The notes beneath the pieces were generated by a model. That model had not been told where the DNA came from. It saw only the letters and a list, made by a program, of their open reading frames with translations, and ran no database searches. Below are positions 47,617 to 57,208 of a DNA stretch of 64,000 nt, one piece after another; the first letter of the stretch is position 1; every line of letters starts with the position of its first letter. Origin of the DNA: CAILZL01 sp963791615. GTDB lineage: Bacteria; Pseudomonadota; Gammaproteobacteria; Steroidobacterales; Steroidobacteraceae. The stretch spans positions 248,001-312,000 of the forward strand of contig CAWBTE010000017.1 of NCBI GenBank assembly GCA_963791615.1. Reading direction: 5' to 3'. The position numbers and the translations under genes are program-made.

Positions 47617-49158
47617 TCAAGCGGTAACTTTGATCACTCCGACGCCACCCGCGATATCCATCTTCGTACCACGCGAAGCACATCGCTGCTGCAAACGCTT
47701 GAGGATTTCCGCGCCATTTGCGCCATAGGCCAGCCGCGGGCTGCCATCGATGTACGGCCACTTCCAGATACCAACCTGCCGGTAGGGAACACCCTTGCCA
47801 CTCGAGAAGTCCATGCCCAACTCAACCGGGTGCAGGATGACTTCCGTCAGCTTCCTGTTGACATACTTGAATTGAAACAGCGCGGTCCAGCACCAGTCTT
47901 CATTGCCACCACCGGGATGCATCTGGGAGGTGCCCATGGTCTTGTTCAGGGTCACCAGTTCATCCAGGTCATAACCGTAGGATGCATACTGGTCAGCCGG
48001 AATTCGGGTCTGGAATCCGGTCTGGAAGATGAAGTTACCGGTGCCGAGGATGATCGGCTTGCCCTTGTAGATTTCAATGCCCAGGAAGGTATGCCAGCCG
48101 TGTCCGACATAGAGGTCTGCGCCGGCATCGATGGACTTGCGGGCGAAGTCCACGACGAACTCGCTCGCTTCAGTTGATCGGCTGCCCTCCGAAGTGCTGT
48201 TGTGATGCTCAACAAGGACGAAATCCGACATCGCTCTCGCTTCGGCGACCGACCTCAGGTTGTCTTCGATATCCTTTGGATGGGCGAACGAGGTGATGTT
48301 GTACTTGTCGCCATCCACGAAGGCGAACGATGCGGTGCCGGTGCCCGCGCCTGCAGCACCCGGGCTGATGTTGAACTCCTTGCGGGCCGCCGCTGCGTCG
48401 TTCATGACACCAAGACCCTTGGCAGCAGCCTTCAGCTGCTCGGCAACGGCATGGGGAACTTCATAACGCGTGCTCACGCGCAATGGATTCATGCCGGGAC
48501 GCCCGGGAATCTTGCCCTTGCCGTAACCCGCCCACTCGTACAGGTTGTTGCCCGAACCAATGGACACCATGCCGATTCGGCCCTTGTCCACTTCGAAGTA
48601 ACCGGGCGCGCGCGCTGTTTCAAGATCAGCGCCCGTTCCCGCAAAACCCATGCCCGCTTCCTTGGTGTGTTTGATGGTGGCCAGAACGCCTTCCGGGCCC
48701 CAATCGAAACTGTGATTGTGTGCCAGCGAGAGTGCGTGAAAGCCCATCCACCTGAGGTCCTTGGCGACCTGGGGATCGGTCATCATGTAGCTGGCGCCGC
48801 CGGCGGTGCCACGCGGCGTCCACTTGATCTCCTCATCGGTACCGAAATTCATTTCCAGATGCGCGACGGAAAGATCCGATTCCCGGATCAGCTTGACGAG
48901 ATTCGTGAACTCCGGTTCGGTCTGCATGGAGAATGGCCGAGCGGCCAGAGTTTCTCCGGCAATACTCACAGTAAAGGTGTTCTGAACCAGCGATTTATCT
49001 GAATTCACCGGAGCCGGAGTCGCAGCCGCCTCGGCCTTGCCCGGTTTCAGGAATTGCCCCGCGAGCAGACCGCCCACTACAGCAGCGCCTCGGCCCAGCA
49101 CCGTACGGCGATCCATGGTGCTCAACACCTTGCGAAATTTGTTTAATTTGTCGTTCAT
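47617..49158 (-). CDS. Tat-exported CapA family protein, paralogue 1
   Basis: A 513-residue protein of the CapA/PgsA (PGA_cap) metallophosphatase-like fold. ATG 49158 is chosen because AGGGG lies 7 bases upstream. The Tat signal has DRRTVLGRGAAVVGG (Arg17-Arg18) and ends near KAEA. Family blocks are LAHNHSFDWGPEG, VEHHNSTSEG, VGHGWHTFLGIEIYKGKP and GTGNFIFQ. Canonical CapA has Gly-Asp at the first strand; here it reads AGETLAARP. Canonical CapA is membrane-anchored and serves poly-gamma-glutamate export or attachment; this one is soluble and periplasmic. No cap or pgs synthase genes are nearby, so its substrate is unknown. Confidence 0.86.
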   Translation of the reverse strand: MNDKLNKFRKVLSTMDRRTVLGRGAAVVGGLLAGQFLKPGKAEAAATPAPVNSDKSLVQNTFTVSIAGETLAARPFSMQTEPEFTNLVKLIRESDLSVAHLEMNFGTDEEIKWTPRGTAGGASYMMTDPQVAKDLRWMGFHALSLAHNHSFDWGPEGVLATIKHTKEAGMGFAGTGADLETARAPGYFEVDKGRIGMVSIGSGNNLYEWAGYGKGKIPGRPGMNPLRVSTRYEVPHAVAEQLKAAAKGLGVMNDAAAARKEFNISPGAAGAGTGTASFAFVDGDKYNITSFAHPKDIEDNLRSVAEARAMSDFVLVEHHNSTSEGSRSTEASEFVVDFARKSIDAGADLYVGHGWHTFLGIEIYKGKPIILGTGNFIFQTGFQTRIPADQYASYGYDLDELVTLNKTMGTSQMHPGGGNEDWCWTALFQFKYVNRKLTEVILHPVELGMDFSSGKGVPYRQVGIWKWPYIDGSPRLAYGANGAEILKRLQQRCASRGTKMDIAGGVGVIKVTA

Positions 49159-49210
49159 TGGCATTCCCCTGTCAGTTTCAACTGCTTGGATGATTGATCT
49201 GATGTACATA

Positions 49211-49234
49211 AAGCCCGGCAAGAATGCCGGGCTT
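49211..49234 (-). terminator. Hairpin between CapA paralogues 1 and 2
   Basis: AAGCCCGGC/GCCGGGCTT stem (9 bases) with a 6-base loop, followed on the minus strand by TATG. It lies past the paralogue 2 stop. Its core matches the hairpin at 50898. Confidence 0.75.
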
Positions 49235-49287
49235 GATTTGCTTTACTCACTCGGCATCGGCGACAGCAAGCTGTTCACGTTGATGCT

Positions 49288-50808
49288 CTAAGCAACTTTG
49301 ATAACGCCGACGTTGCCGACGATGTCCATCTTCGTGCCACGCAGGGCATTACGCGCCTGCAGACGCTTCAGGATTTCTGCACCATTTGTGCCGTAGGCCA
49401 GCCGCGGTCTGCCATCGATGTATTTGTGATCGCCCTTGCCAACGTACCGGTACAGCACGCCCTTGCCGCTGGAGAAATCCATGCCCATTTCTACTGGGTA
49501 CAGCTTGATCTCGGTCAACTTCTTGTCTACATACTTGCATTGATAAACCGCGGTCCAGCACCAGTCTTCCTGATCACCGCCGGGATGCAGGTTGCCAGCA
49601 GCCGGATTCAGAGTGGTCAACTTGTCCAGATCAAAGGCATAGGACTCGTAGGAATCAGCGGGAATTCGTGTCAAGAACCCGCTCTCGTAGATGAAGTTAC
49701 CCATGCCGTAAAAAATCGGCTTGCCCTTGTAGATTTCAATGCCCAGGAAGGTATGCCAGCCGTGTCCGTAGTAAACGTCAGCGCCGGCATCGATGGCCTT
49801 GCGGGCAAAGTCAACGACGAACTCGCTGGGCCCGGAACCACGCGATGCTTCCGACGTACTGTTGTGATGCGCCACGATGACGTAGTCCGCCATCTTCATG
49901 GCCTGATCAACTGACGCCAGGTTGCCTGCAATGTCCTTCGGATGACCCGCCGAGGTGATGTCGTACTTGTCACTTTCCAGAAACGCGAAGCCCGCTGTAC
50001 CGGTGCCAGCGCCTGCACCACCACCCGGCACGATGTTGAACTGGGGACGGGCTGCTGCCGCATCGCTCATCACGCCCAGGTTCTTGCCGATGGCCTTGAG
50101 CTGATCGGCAGCTGCTTTGGGAACGTGGTAACGCGTACTCACACGCAGCGGATTCATGCCGGGACGACCGGGAATATTGCCTTTGCCGTAACCCGCCCAT
50201 TCATACAGGTTGTTGCCCGACCCGAGGGAAACCATCGCCACACGCGCCTTATCCACTTCGAAATAACCCGGCGAGCGCGCTTCTTCAAGATCATTGCCCG
50301 TTCCGGCAGTGGCAAGACCCGCTTCCCTGCAGTGCTTCATGGTCGATCGAATGCCCTGTGGGCCCCAGTCGAAGCTGTGGTTCATCGCCAGCGACAGACA
50401 GTCAAGCCCCGCCCACTTGAGATCGTGAGCGATCTGCGGATCAGCGATCATGTAGCTGGCCACACCGGCAGTGCCGCGTGGCGTCCACTGGATCTCCTCA
50501 TCAGTACCGAAATTCATTTCAAGGTGACCGTAGGACAGATCCGACTCGCGCAACAACTTGACGATGTCGGTGAACTCCGGCTCGGTCTGCATCGAGAATG
50601 GCCGGGTGGCCATGATCTCGCCGACGCCGCTGACGGTGAAGGTGTTGTCTGGTTTGGCTGCGGGTTTGGCGGTTTGCGCCTCAGCCTTACCAGGTTTTAA
50701 GAGCTGCCCTGCAAGCAGACCACCAACCACGGCGGCGCCTCTGCCCAGCACAGTACGACGATCCATGGTGTTCAACACCTGCCGAAATTTATCGAATTTA
50801 TTGCTCAT
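49288..50808 (-). CDS. Tat-exported CapA family protein, paralogue 2
   Basis: A 506-residue paralogue with long identical runs to copy 1. GGGGGA precedes the ATG by 6 bases. The Tat signal has DRRTVLGRG (Arg17-Arg18). First strand: SGVGEIMATRP with Glu64 in place of the usual Asp. Asn-His pair at 143-144 in AMNHSFDWGP, HHN at 314-316, GHGWHTFLGIEIY from 348, and GMGNFIY near 368-374. Overall layout follows the CapA fold with a ~90-residue middle insertion (about 205-290) rich in Gly-Ala. Function unknown; probable periplasmic enzyme or binding protein. Confidence 0.86.
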   Translation of the reverse strand: MSNKFDKFRQVLNTMDRRTVLGRGAAVVGGLLAGQLLKPGKAEAQTAKPAAKPDNTFTVSGVGEIMATRPFSMQTEPEFTDIVKLLRESDLSYGHLEMNFGTDEEIQWTPRGTAGVASYMIADPQIAHDLKWAGLDCLSLAMNHSFDWGPQGIRSTMKHCREAGLATAGTGNDLEEARSPGYFEVDKARVAMVSLGSGNNLYEWAGYGKGNIPGRPGMNPLRVSTRYHVPKAAADQLKAIGKNLGVMSDAAAARPQFNIVPGGGAGAGTGTAGFAFLESDKYDITSAGHPKDIAGNLASVDQAMKMADYVIVAHHNSTSEASRGSGPSEFVVDFARKAIDAGADVYYGHGWHTFLGIEIYKGKPIFYGMGNFIYESGFLTRIPADSYESYAFDLDKLTTLNPAAGNLHPGGDQEDWCWTAVYQCKYVDKKLTEIKLYPVEMGMDFSSGKGVLYRYVGKGDHKYIDGRPRLAYGTNGAEILKRLQARNALRGTKMDIVGNVGVIKVA

Positions 50809-50897
50809 AACTCATCCCCCAATCTGCTTCGGTAATCAATCTGCTTCAGGCGTAGGAACTTGACCGAGTGGACTAGATATAGTCTTTATTGATTTGC

Positions 50898-50926
50898 ATC
50901 GAGCCCGGCACATGCGCCGGGCTCGA
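50898..50926 (-). terminator. Hairpin between CapA paralogues 2 and 3
   Basis: ATCGAGCCCGGC/GCCGGGCTCGAT, a 12-base perfect stem with a 5-base loop, just past the paralogue 3 stop on the minus strand. It is followed by GCAAATC without a T run. The core AGCCCGGC...GCCGGGCT is the same as at 49211. Confidence 0.7.
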
Positions 50927-50976
50927 TCTTCTTTCATTACAGCAGTGACTGTAATCAGCAGTCACTCATGGCTGCT

Positions 50977-52500
50977 TCAAGCTACTTTGATAACCCCCAT
51001 GTTGCCCACGATGTCCATCTTGCTGCCGCGCAGATTGTTCAGATACTGCATACGCTTGAGAATCCACTGACCGTTCTTGCCCATGGCAATGCGTGGGCTG
51101 CCGTCCAGGTACTTGTACTCGCCACGGCCGATCATGCGATAGGTCTTGCCCTTCGGATCTTCCGAGAAGTCATAGCCCATTTCGATCGGGTGCAGACGGA
51201 CTTCCGCCAGCTTTTTGTCGACATACTTGAGCTGGTACACCGCGGAATAACCCCAGTGCTCATTGCCTTCCGGATGGAAGTTGCCCGATGCCGGGTTCAG
51301 GGTGTTCAGCTTTTCCATGTCGGCGTCATACGACTCGTACTGGTCCGCTGGTTTGCGGGTGATGTAGTCGCTCTGCCAGAAGAAATTGCCCATGCCGTGC
51401 AGGATCGGCTTGCCCTTGTAGATTTCAACGCCCAGCGGCACATGCCAGCCATGGCCCATATACACATCGGCGCCGGCATCGATAGCCTTGCGGGCGAAAT
51501 CAGAGGAGGAATGGGTCGGGGTTTCACCACGGCTCTTTTCCGACACACTCTGGTGCTGCGCGACAATGACGTAGTCGGCCATCTTCGAGGCTTCTTCGAC
51601 GCGGGCCAGAATGCGCTTGAGATCGCCGGGATGGTTCTCGGTAGTGATGTCGAACTTGTCACTCTCGAGAATGGCGGCTCCTGAGAAACCGTTGGAACCG
51701 GCAATCGCACCCGGGGTAATGTTGAACTCTTTGCGCGCCGCCGCAGCGGCGCTGAGCGTACCCATCTTCCGGCCCGCGTCCTTGAGCGACGCGGCAGTGG
51801 CCGCATCCACATGGAACAGCTTCTTCAGGCGCATCGGATTCATACCGGGGCGGCCGGGAATCTTGCCCTTGCCGTAACCCGCCCATTCAAACGGCGAGTT
51901 ACCCGACGCGCAGGAGACCATGGCCACGCGGGCTTTATCCTTCTCGAAATACACCGGCGAACCGGCTTCTTCCAGATCGCGGCCGGTGCCAGCCACGGCA
52001 ATGCCCGCCTTCCTGCAGTGCTTGATGGTGGACAGCAGGCCGTCGGTGCCCCAGTCGTAGCTGTGGTTCATCGCCAGCGACAGGCAGTCAATGCCCGCCC
52101 ACTTGATGTCATGCGCCACTTCCGAGGGCGCAACCAGATAGCCGGCGCCGCCGCTCGAGCCGCGTGCCGCCCAAGTGATATCTTCGTCATCGCCAATGTT
52201 CATTTCCAGATGGCCGTAGGCGAGATCCGATTCGCGCAGCAGCTTCATCACATCCAGAAATTCAGGTTCAGTCTGCATGGAGAACGGCCGTACCGGCATC
52301 AGTTCACCGACGCAACTGACCAAGAACTCGTTGGGCTTCGGAGCAGGCGCCGCAGCGGCGGCCTCAGCCTTACCCGGCTTCACGAATTGCGCCGCAAGCA
52401 GGCCACCCACCACAGCAGCGCCTTTGCCCAGCACCGTGCGACGATCTACCTGGCCCAAGGCCTTGCGGAACTTGGTCAACTTGTCAATTTTATCGCTCAT
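50977..52500 (-). CDS. Tat-exported CapA family protein, paralogue 3
   Basis: A 507-residue paralogue, clearly more divergent than copies 1 and 2 are from each other. The Tat signal has DRRTVLGKG (Arg20-Arg21). The first strand reads SCVGELMPVRP, again with Gly-Glu. LAMNHSYDWGTDG, IVAQHQSVSEKSRG (HHN replaced by QHQ), MGHGWHVPLGVEIYKGKP and GMGNFFWQ follow. The His-to-Gln change in the HH motif may alter activity relative to the other two. It is the first CapA gene after the TonB receptor at 52614-55593, with 113 bases between them. Confidence 0.86.
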   Translation of the reverse strand: MSDKIDKLTKFRKALGQVDRRTVLGKGAAVVGGLLAAQFVKPGKAEAAAAAPAPKPNEFLVSCVGELMPVRPFSMQTEPEFLDVMKLLRESDLAYGHLEMNIGDDEDITWAARGSSGGAGYLVAPSEVAHDIKWAGIDCLSLAMNHSYDWGTDGLLSTIKHCRKAGIAVAGTGRDLEEAGSPVYFEKDKARVAMVSCASGNSPFEWAGYGKGKIPGRPGMNPMRLKKLFHVDAATAASLKDAGRKMGTLSAAAAARKEFNITPGAIAGSNGFSGAAILESDKFDITTENHPGDLKRILARVEEASKMADYVIVAQHQSVSEKSRGETPTHSSSDFARKAIDAGADVYMGHGWHVPLGVEIYKGKPILHGMGNFFWQSDYITRKPADQYESYDADMEKLNTLNPASGNFHPEGNEHWGYSAVYQLKYVDKKLAEVRLHPIEMGYDFSEDPKGKTYRMIGRGEYKYLDGSPRIAMGKNGQWILKRMQYLNNLRGSKMDIVGNMGVIKVA

Positions 52501-52613
52501 CGATCTTACCCTCTGTTTCAGTTACATAAACCTGATGTGATGCTTTCAACATCAGTAATTAAAATCCATCAATTCAGCTTCGTTTGCGTAAGACAGCGCG
52601 CGTTGCCGCCAAC

Positions 52614-55593
52614 TCACCACTTGAAACGAGCACCCAGCACGTAGCGGCGACCGAGCACGTCGTAGAGCCCTTCTTCGGTCGGGTCCACCCATGAACGCCC
52701 ACCCGTCGAATTGGTGGGCGGTGGATCCTTGTTCAGGAGATTGGTGATGTTGAAATAGAGTTCGCCATCACCGCCGAGCAAGTCTCCCAGCTTGTAGTTG
52801 AGGGTCATATCGGTGTACCAGACCGCTGAAATTTCGTTGTCGGAAATATCCACACCGGTCTGGTAATTGGGATTGCGCAAGCCGCTGTGGATGTAGCGTT
52901 CCTGCACGTAGATGCCGAAATTGCCGATGTCGTAGCGTGCCGAGAGGCGGGCGCGGATCTTCGGATTGACGCCGCAGGCGCCGATGGCCCCTACCAGATC
53001 GTCAGTCTTCTTGCCCGAAAGGCCCGCCACGCAGCCGTTGTCCGGGAAGTGCTCCTTGAGGTCATAGAGCCCGGCGAGCCGTAGATTCAAGTTGCCGGCG
53101 CCGATCTCGGTACGGTAGCCAACCTCGAAATCAAGACCGGAGACGTAGTTGTCGACCGTCTCATTGCGGTTGGCCTGGGTAGCTGCGATGAAGTCAGTGT
53201 TGGTCACCGTGGAGGCAATGGTGGTCACGTTCTGCCCGTTGATGGTCAGCATGGCGCAGTATTCCTGATCACCCGCGTAGCAGCGGTTGATGATGTCCTG
53301 TCCACCGGGTGCGGTGATCTGGCCCAGCAGGTTGATCTTGTACCAGTCGATGGACGCCTGGAACCCGGGCAGGGAGGCGGGAGTGAACACGAAGCCGGCG
53401 GTAAAGGTCTTGGCATCCTCCGGTTCCAGATTCGGATTACCCGTCGTGATGTTCTGCCCTGCACCTGCACGATTGTTCGGCGGCAGCGTATAGGTGCCGC
53501 GCGACACCTGCGCGGTATTGAACAGTTCGATCACGCTGGGAGCACGAGTGTCCTTGGAAACCGTGGCACGGAACCGCACGCTGTCGTTCATCGTCCAGTT
53601 CAAACCCAGCTTCCACATGTTCTCGACACCGCTCTGACTGTAGTCAGTGAGACGTCCCGCCAGCGTGGTCGACAATTCCTGCACACCCGGCAGATCCTTC
53701 AGCAGGGGTACGCCGAATTCCGCGTAACCTTCCTTCACACTCACCTCGCCGGTCACCGGGCTGGGGTTGTAGTAGGAATAACCGCCGTAGGTACCATCGA
53801 TATTCGGCGAGCCGCGGACGCCGGTCATGTTTTTGTAGATCGCCGACAGTGGATCGACAGTCCGGTCGGCGGTCAGCTTGCGCCAGTTCAGGCCGGTAGC
53901 GAAGCTGACGGGTCCCGCGCCCAGCGTCACGCTGTCGCCCAAGTCACCGCGCAGGTTGAAATCGGCGGTGGTCTGCTTCAGGTCGATGTCACCGGTATTC
54001 CGCCCCATCACGAAATCGATAGCGGCCTGGCTCGGCGCACCATTACCGAACAGGTTGATGGGCACGCAGCCCGGGTCCATGCCGGTATTGGCAACGGGCG
54101 TGGTGCTGGTCGTTGTGGCGTAAATCGTCGAACGGCAGACAATCTGGTTATTGGCCGGGTTAACCACCGCATCCGCGGCCGCATACAGGTTGCGCATGAT
54201 GGCGGTGCGCACGTCCAGGTCCTGGTGCGAGTCCTGGTAACCGACGATGAAATCATAAGACCAGCGATCATTGATGCGGGCCTTCAGACCCGTTGACAGG
54301 CGGGTCACAAACACATTGCCATCGACTTCGTTGAAGCCCATGTCGCGGCTGTAACGCGTCAAATTGAACGACTGCGTGCCGGTGGCAGTGCCCAGCGCCG
54401 TTCTGACTCCCGCAGGCAAGTAAGCGTTGTCTTCGAAAAGCCGGAACTGGTTGTTGGTCTGTGACTGCAGCGGCTGCGACTCGTTGTAGGTTTCGCTGGC
54501 GTTGTAGCTGCCCTGCGCCCACAGCGTCAGGTTGTCATTGAGGTCGAGTTCACCATGCAGGAACAGCCCTTTGCGCTCCACCTTGGTGGGCGTCATGGAC
54601 TGATTCACGATGGATCCGCCGCCGCCCGTGACATACGCCTGGCCTTGGGCGGCAGGATTGAAGATATTGGTCCCTTGGGCGCAGGGGCACATTGGCGCCA
54701 CCCGGGAGAAACTGATTGTTCAGGAGTGCCGTACAGGCGGCAGTGGTGCAGGCCGCAGTTCCGGTGGCCGCGTTGAATACTGTAGTAATGGTGCCGCCGA
54801 ACGAGCCGTACCGCGATCTGACATTGGGGATCAGCACAAAAGTCGGTGCCCCCCCGACGCCACCGGTGGCCACCGACATGGTCGGGTTGGTGTGCCAGTC
54901 ACGACCCACGTCCTCGCCCCAGCTCATGCCGTTGAGACGGAAATATTCCAGGCCGCCGATCACGCGAGCACGATCACTCAGGCGCGTGCCGAAGGCCACG
55001 GAGACCTTGCCGTTCTGAGCGTCGTCGTAGGTGGTCTGTCCATAGTTGACGTCCATCTTCACGCCTTCGAACTGCGTGTCGAGCACGAAGTTGACCACAC
55101 CCGCTACTGCGTCCGAACCATACGACGCCGATGCGCCGCCGGTAACCACGTCCACGCGTTTGACGAGGCTCTGGGGAATGATGTTGATGTCCACCGAACC
55201 CACCACGTTGGTCACGCCCATGCGCTGACCGTCAAGGAGAATCAGCGTGCGGCCGGAACCCAGGCCGCGCAGATCCAGCAGGTTCTGACCATTGGTCTGC
55301 GAGTTGGCGGAGCCCTGGCCGGAGGTGGTGTTCTGCACGGAGCCCGCCAGTGATGGCAGCTGCGCCAGTGATTCGCCCATGTTGTTGGGTACCGCAGCAG
55401 TCAAGTCCTCGACTGCGACCATCGTCACCGGTGTCGGCGTATCGAAGCCGGTGGCCAGACGGCTACCGGTGATCACGACTTCTTCCAGCGCTATATCCCC
55501 GGCAGTAGCTGCTGTCGAAGATTGAGCAAAACATGGCGTCGCCAGTGCTGCAGTGAGTGCAATGAATGCGGCTTCAGAACGATTGATATACAT
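52614..55593 (-). pseudogene. TonB-dependent receptor, one frameshift near 54690
   Basis: Outer membrane receptor of about 990 codons. The start MYINRSEAAFIALTAALATP (ATG 55593) has GGGGGGATGGGGA upstream. It has a signal peptide ending FAQ, TonB box LEEVVITGSRL, and plug blocks including LRGLGSGRTLILLDGQRMG and GSDAVAGVVNFVLD. The frame switches near 54675-54700: CTALLNNQFLPGG in one frame is followed by APMCPCAQGTNIFNPAAQG in another. The barrel is then open to GRRYVLGARFKW at the stop. One base gained or lost explains it. It probably heads the capA cluster transcript. Confidence 0.88.
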
Positions 55594-55660
55594 TCCCCAT
55601 CCCCCCCGAACTGGCCGTGCGAAATGGATCGCAACGCCAGCGCGTACTTGATTTGATGTT

Positions 55661-55697
55661 TAAAAATACGAGTCTTGCTGCGTCGCCGCAGACTCGT
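55661..55697 (-). terminator. Terminator after the histidine kinase gene
   Basis: ACGAGTC/GACTCGT outer stem with an inner GCGGCG-type pairing, followed on the minus strand by ATTTTTAAA. It lies about 110 bases beyond the kinase stop and ahead of the TonB receptor start, so the two transcription units are separate. Confidence 0.75.
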
Positions 55698-55807
55698 ACG
55701 AGTTGGCAGAACCGAAGATAGCCCTGCTAGCTGTCATTCTGCTGTCATGCGACAGTGGCTGAGTCCGACAGCGTTGTCGAGGGCTTGGTGAAAATCGGGA
55801 TCAGCGG

Positions 55808-57208
55808 CTAGGTCGACGACTCAAACCGCACCGAAACTCTCAGTCCGCGTCCAGTGGGTAATGCATCAATCGATACCTGCGCATGCAACGCCTCGCTCAG
55901 CGTCTTGACGATTGATAGTCCCAGCCCACTGCCCGGTTGCGCCTGATCACGCGGCAAGCGATAGAACCGTTCAAAAATATGTTTCAGTTCCGCTTGCGGA
56001 ATTCCGGGCCCGTCGTCCTCCACACTCATGCTGACGGATTGGGTTGTTTCATGAACAGAGATGCAAACGTTGCCTCCCGGCTGGTTGTAGCGGATTGCAT
56101 TATCGAGAAGATTGGTGAGGATCTCGGCGGCAATCACCGACTCCGCATACACCCAGGCGGGTCGCTCTTCCGCATTGACGGAAAGGCTGATATCACGCTT
56201 GGCCGCCAGCGGCAGCAGGTCGCCAGTAACCTGAGTAATCACCGAACGTAGATCGATGCGCGATAGAGTGATGCCGCCCCGAACCGCTTCATCTGCATGC
56301 GCCAGCGTGATCAGACGTGTCAGCAGCGCTTCAAGGCGGGTGACTGCGCCATTGACATCCTTGAGCGCACTGGCGTCGGTACTGCCCGGTAACACGTGCT
56401 GACTGAGCACAGCGAGATGCGTCTTCAGTACGGCCAGCGGCGTCCGCATCTGATGCGATGCATCAGCGGTGAACTGGCGCATGCCCGCAACCACACCCTC
56501 CAGTCGCTTGAGCAGATGATTGAAGCCGGCGACCAGGCCAACGAGTTCGGTAGGTGCGTTGCGCAAGTCCAGCGGCTCGAAATTGGCGTGATCTGCGGGT
56601 CGGGCATCGAGTTCCTCGCGTATCCGGTTCACCGGCCGCAAGCTCCACTTCAAGGTGGGCCAGACCAGCAGTCCGGCAACGACTACGAAGCTCGATTCGA
56701 GCAGGTACAACGCTGCCAGCATCACCAGGGCGAGACGCCGACGCTCACCCAGAGTCTGCGCAACCTGCACTGCAACCGAGTCGGACATTCTGGGCAGGTG
56801 GCGTAACTCGGCGGCGATGCGAACACGCTGTCCTTTGTAGGTGGCATATCCGAACACCGTCTCGCCTGGACGGGCAGCCAACAGGTTCAACGCCGGAAGG
56901 TCCGCGTAACCTGTCAGCAGCCGGTTCCCCTGACGCACACTGTAGTAAACATTGTCGCGTTGGTCATTTTCGAGCATCCCGAGCGCGGAAGGCGGAATGT
57001 CGAAGGTAAGGCTGCCTCGCTCCGGTGCGACAGTTGCAGCGATCTCCTCTGCTGAAGCGCCGAGCAGCTTGTCGAACGATTGCTCAACAATTCTGTTGAT
57101 GAGAACAGTGCCGACCGCGCCGAGCCCGATCGCGACTGCGGTCAACGTTGTAATCATCACCCAGAGCAGACGTCGGGTAACAGACCGGCCGGAACCTCCT
57201 GTGCGCAT
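55808..57208 (-). CDS. Sensor histidine kinase, TctE-like
   Basis: A 466-residue membrane kinase. Helices lie at about 12-38 and 158-183 and flank a ~120-residue periplasmic sensor. The HAMP region is followed by the dimer domain QFTADASHQMRTPLAVLK with the phospho-acceptor His252. The ATPase domain has the N box NLLDNAIRYN and G1 box VEDDGPGIPQAE. It resembles TctE, which controls tricarboxylate transporters. The start overlaps the response regulator stop by one base (TAATG). Confidence 0.9.
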   Translation of the reverse strand: MRTGGSGRSVTRRLLWVMITTLTAVAIGLGAVGTVLINRIVEQSFDKLLGASAEEIAATVAPERGSLTFDIPPSALGMLENDQRDNVYYSVRQGNRLLTGYADLPALNLLAARPGETVFGYATYKGQRVRIAAELRHLPRMSDSVAVQVAQTLGERRRLALVMLAALYLLESSFVVVAGLLVWPTLKWSLRPVNRIREELDARPADHANFEPLDLRNAPTELVGLVAGFNHLLKRLEGVVAGMRQFTADASHQMRTPLAVLKTHLAVLSQHVLPGSTDASALKDVNGAVTRLEALLTRLITLAHADEAVRGGITLSRIDLRSVITQVTGDLLPLAAKRDISLSVNAEERPAWVYAESVIAAEILTNLLDNAIRYNQPGGNVCISVHETTQSVSMSVEDDGPGIPQAELKHIFERFYRLPRDQAQPGSGLGLSIVKTLSEALHAQVSIDALPTGRGLRVSVRFESST

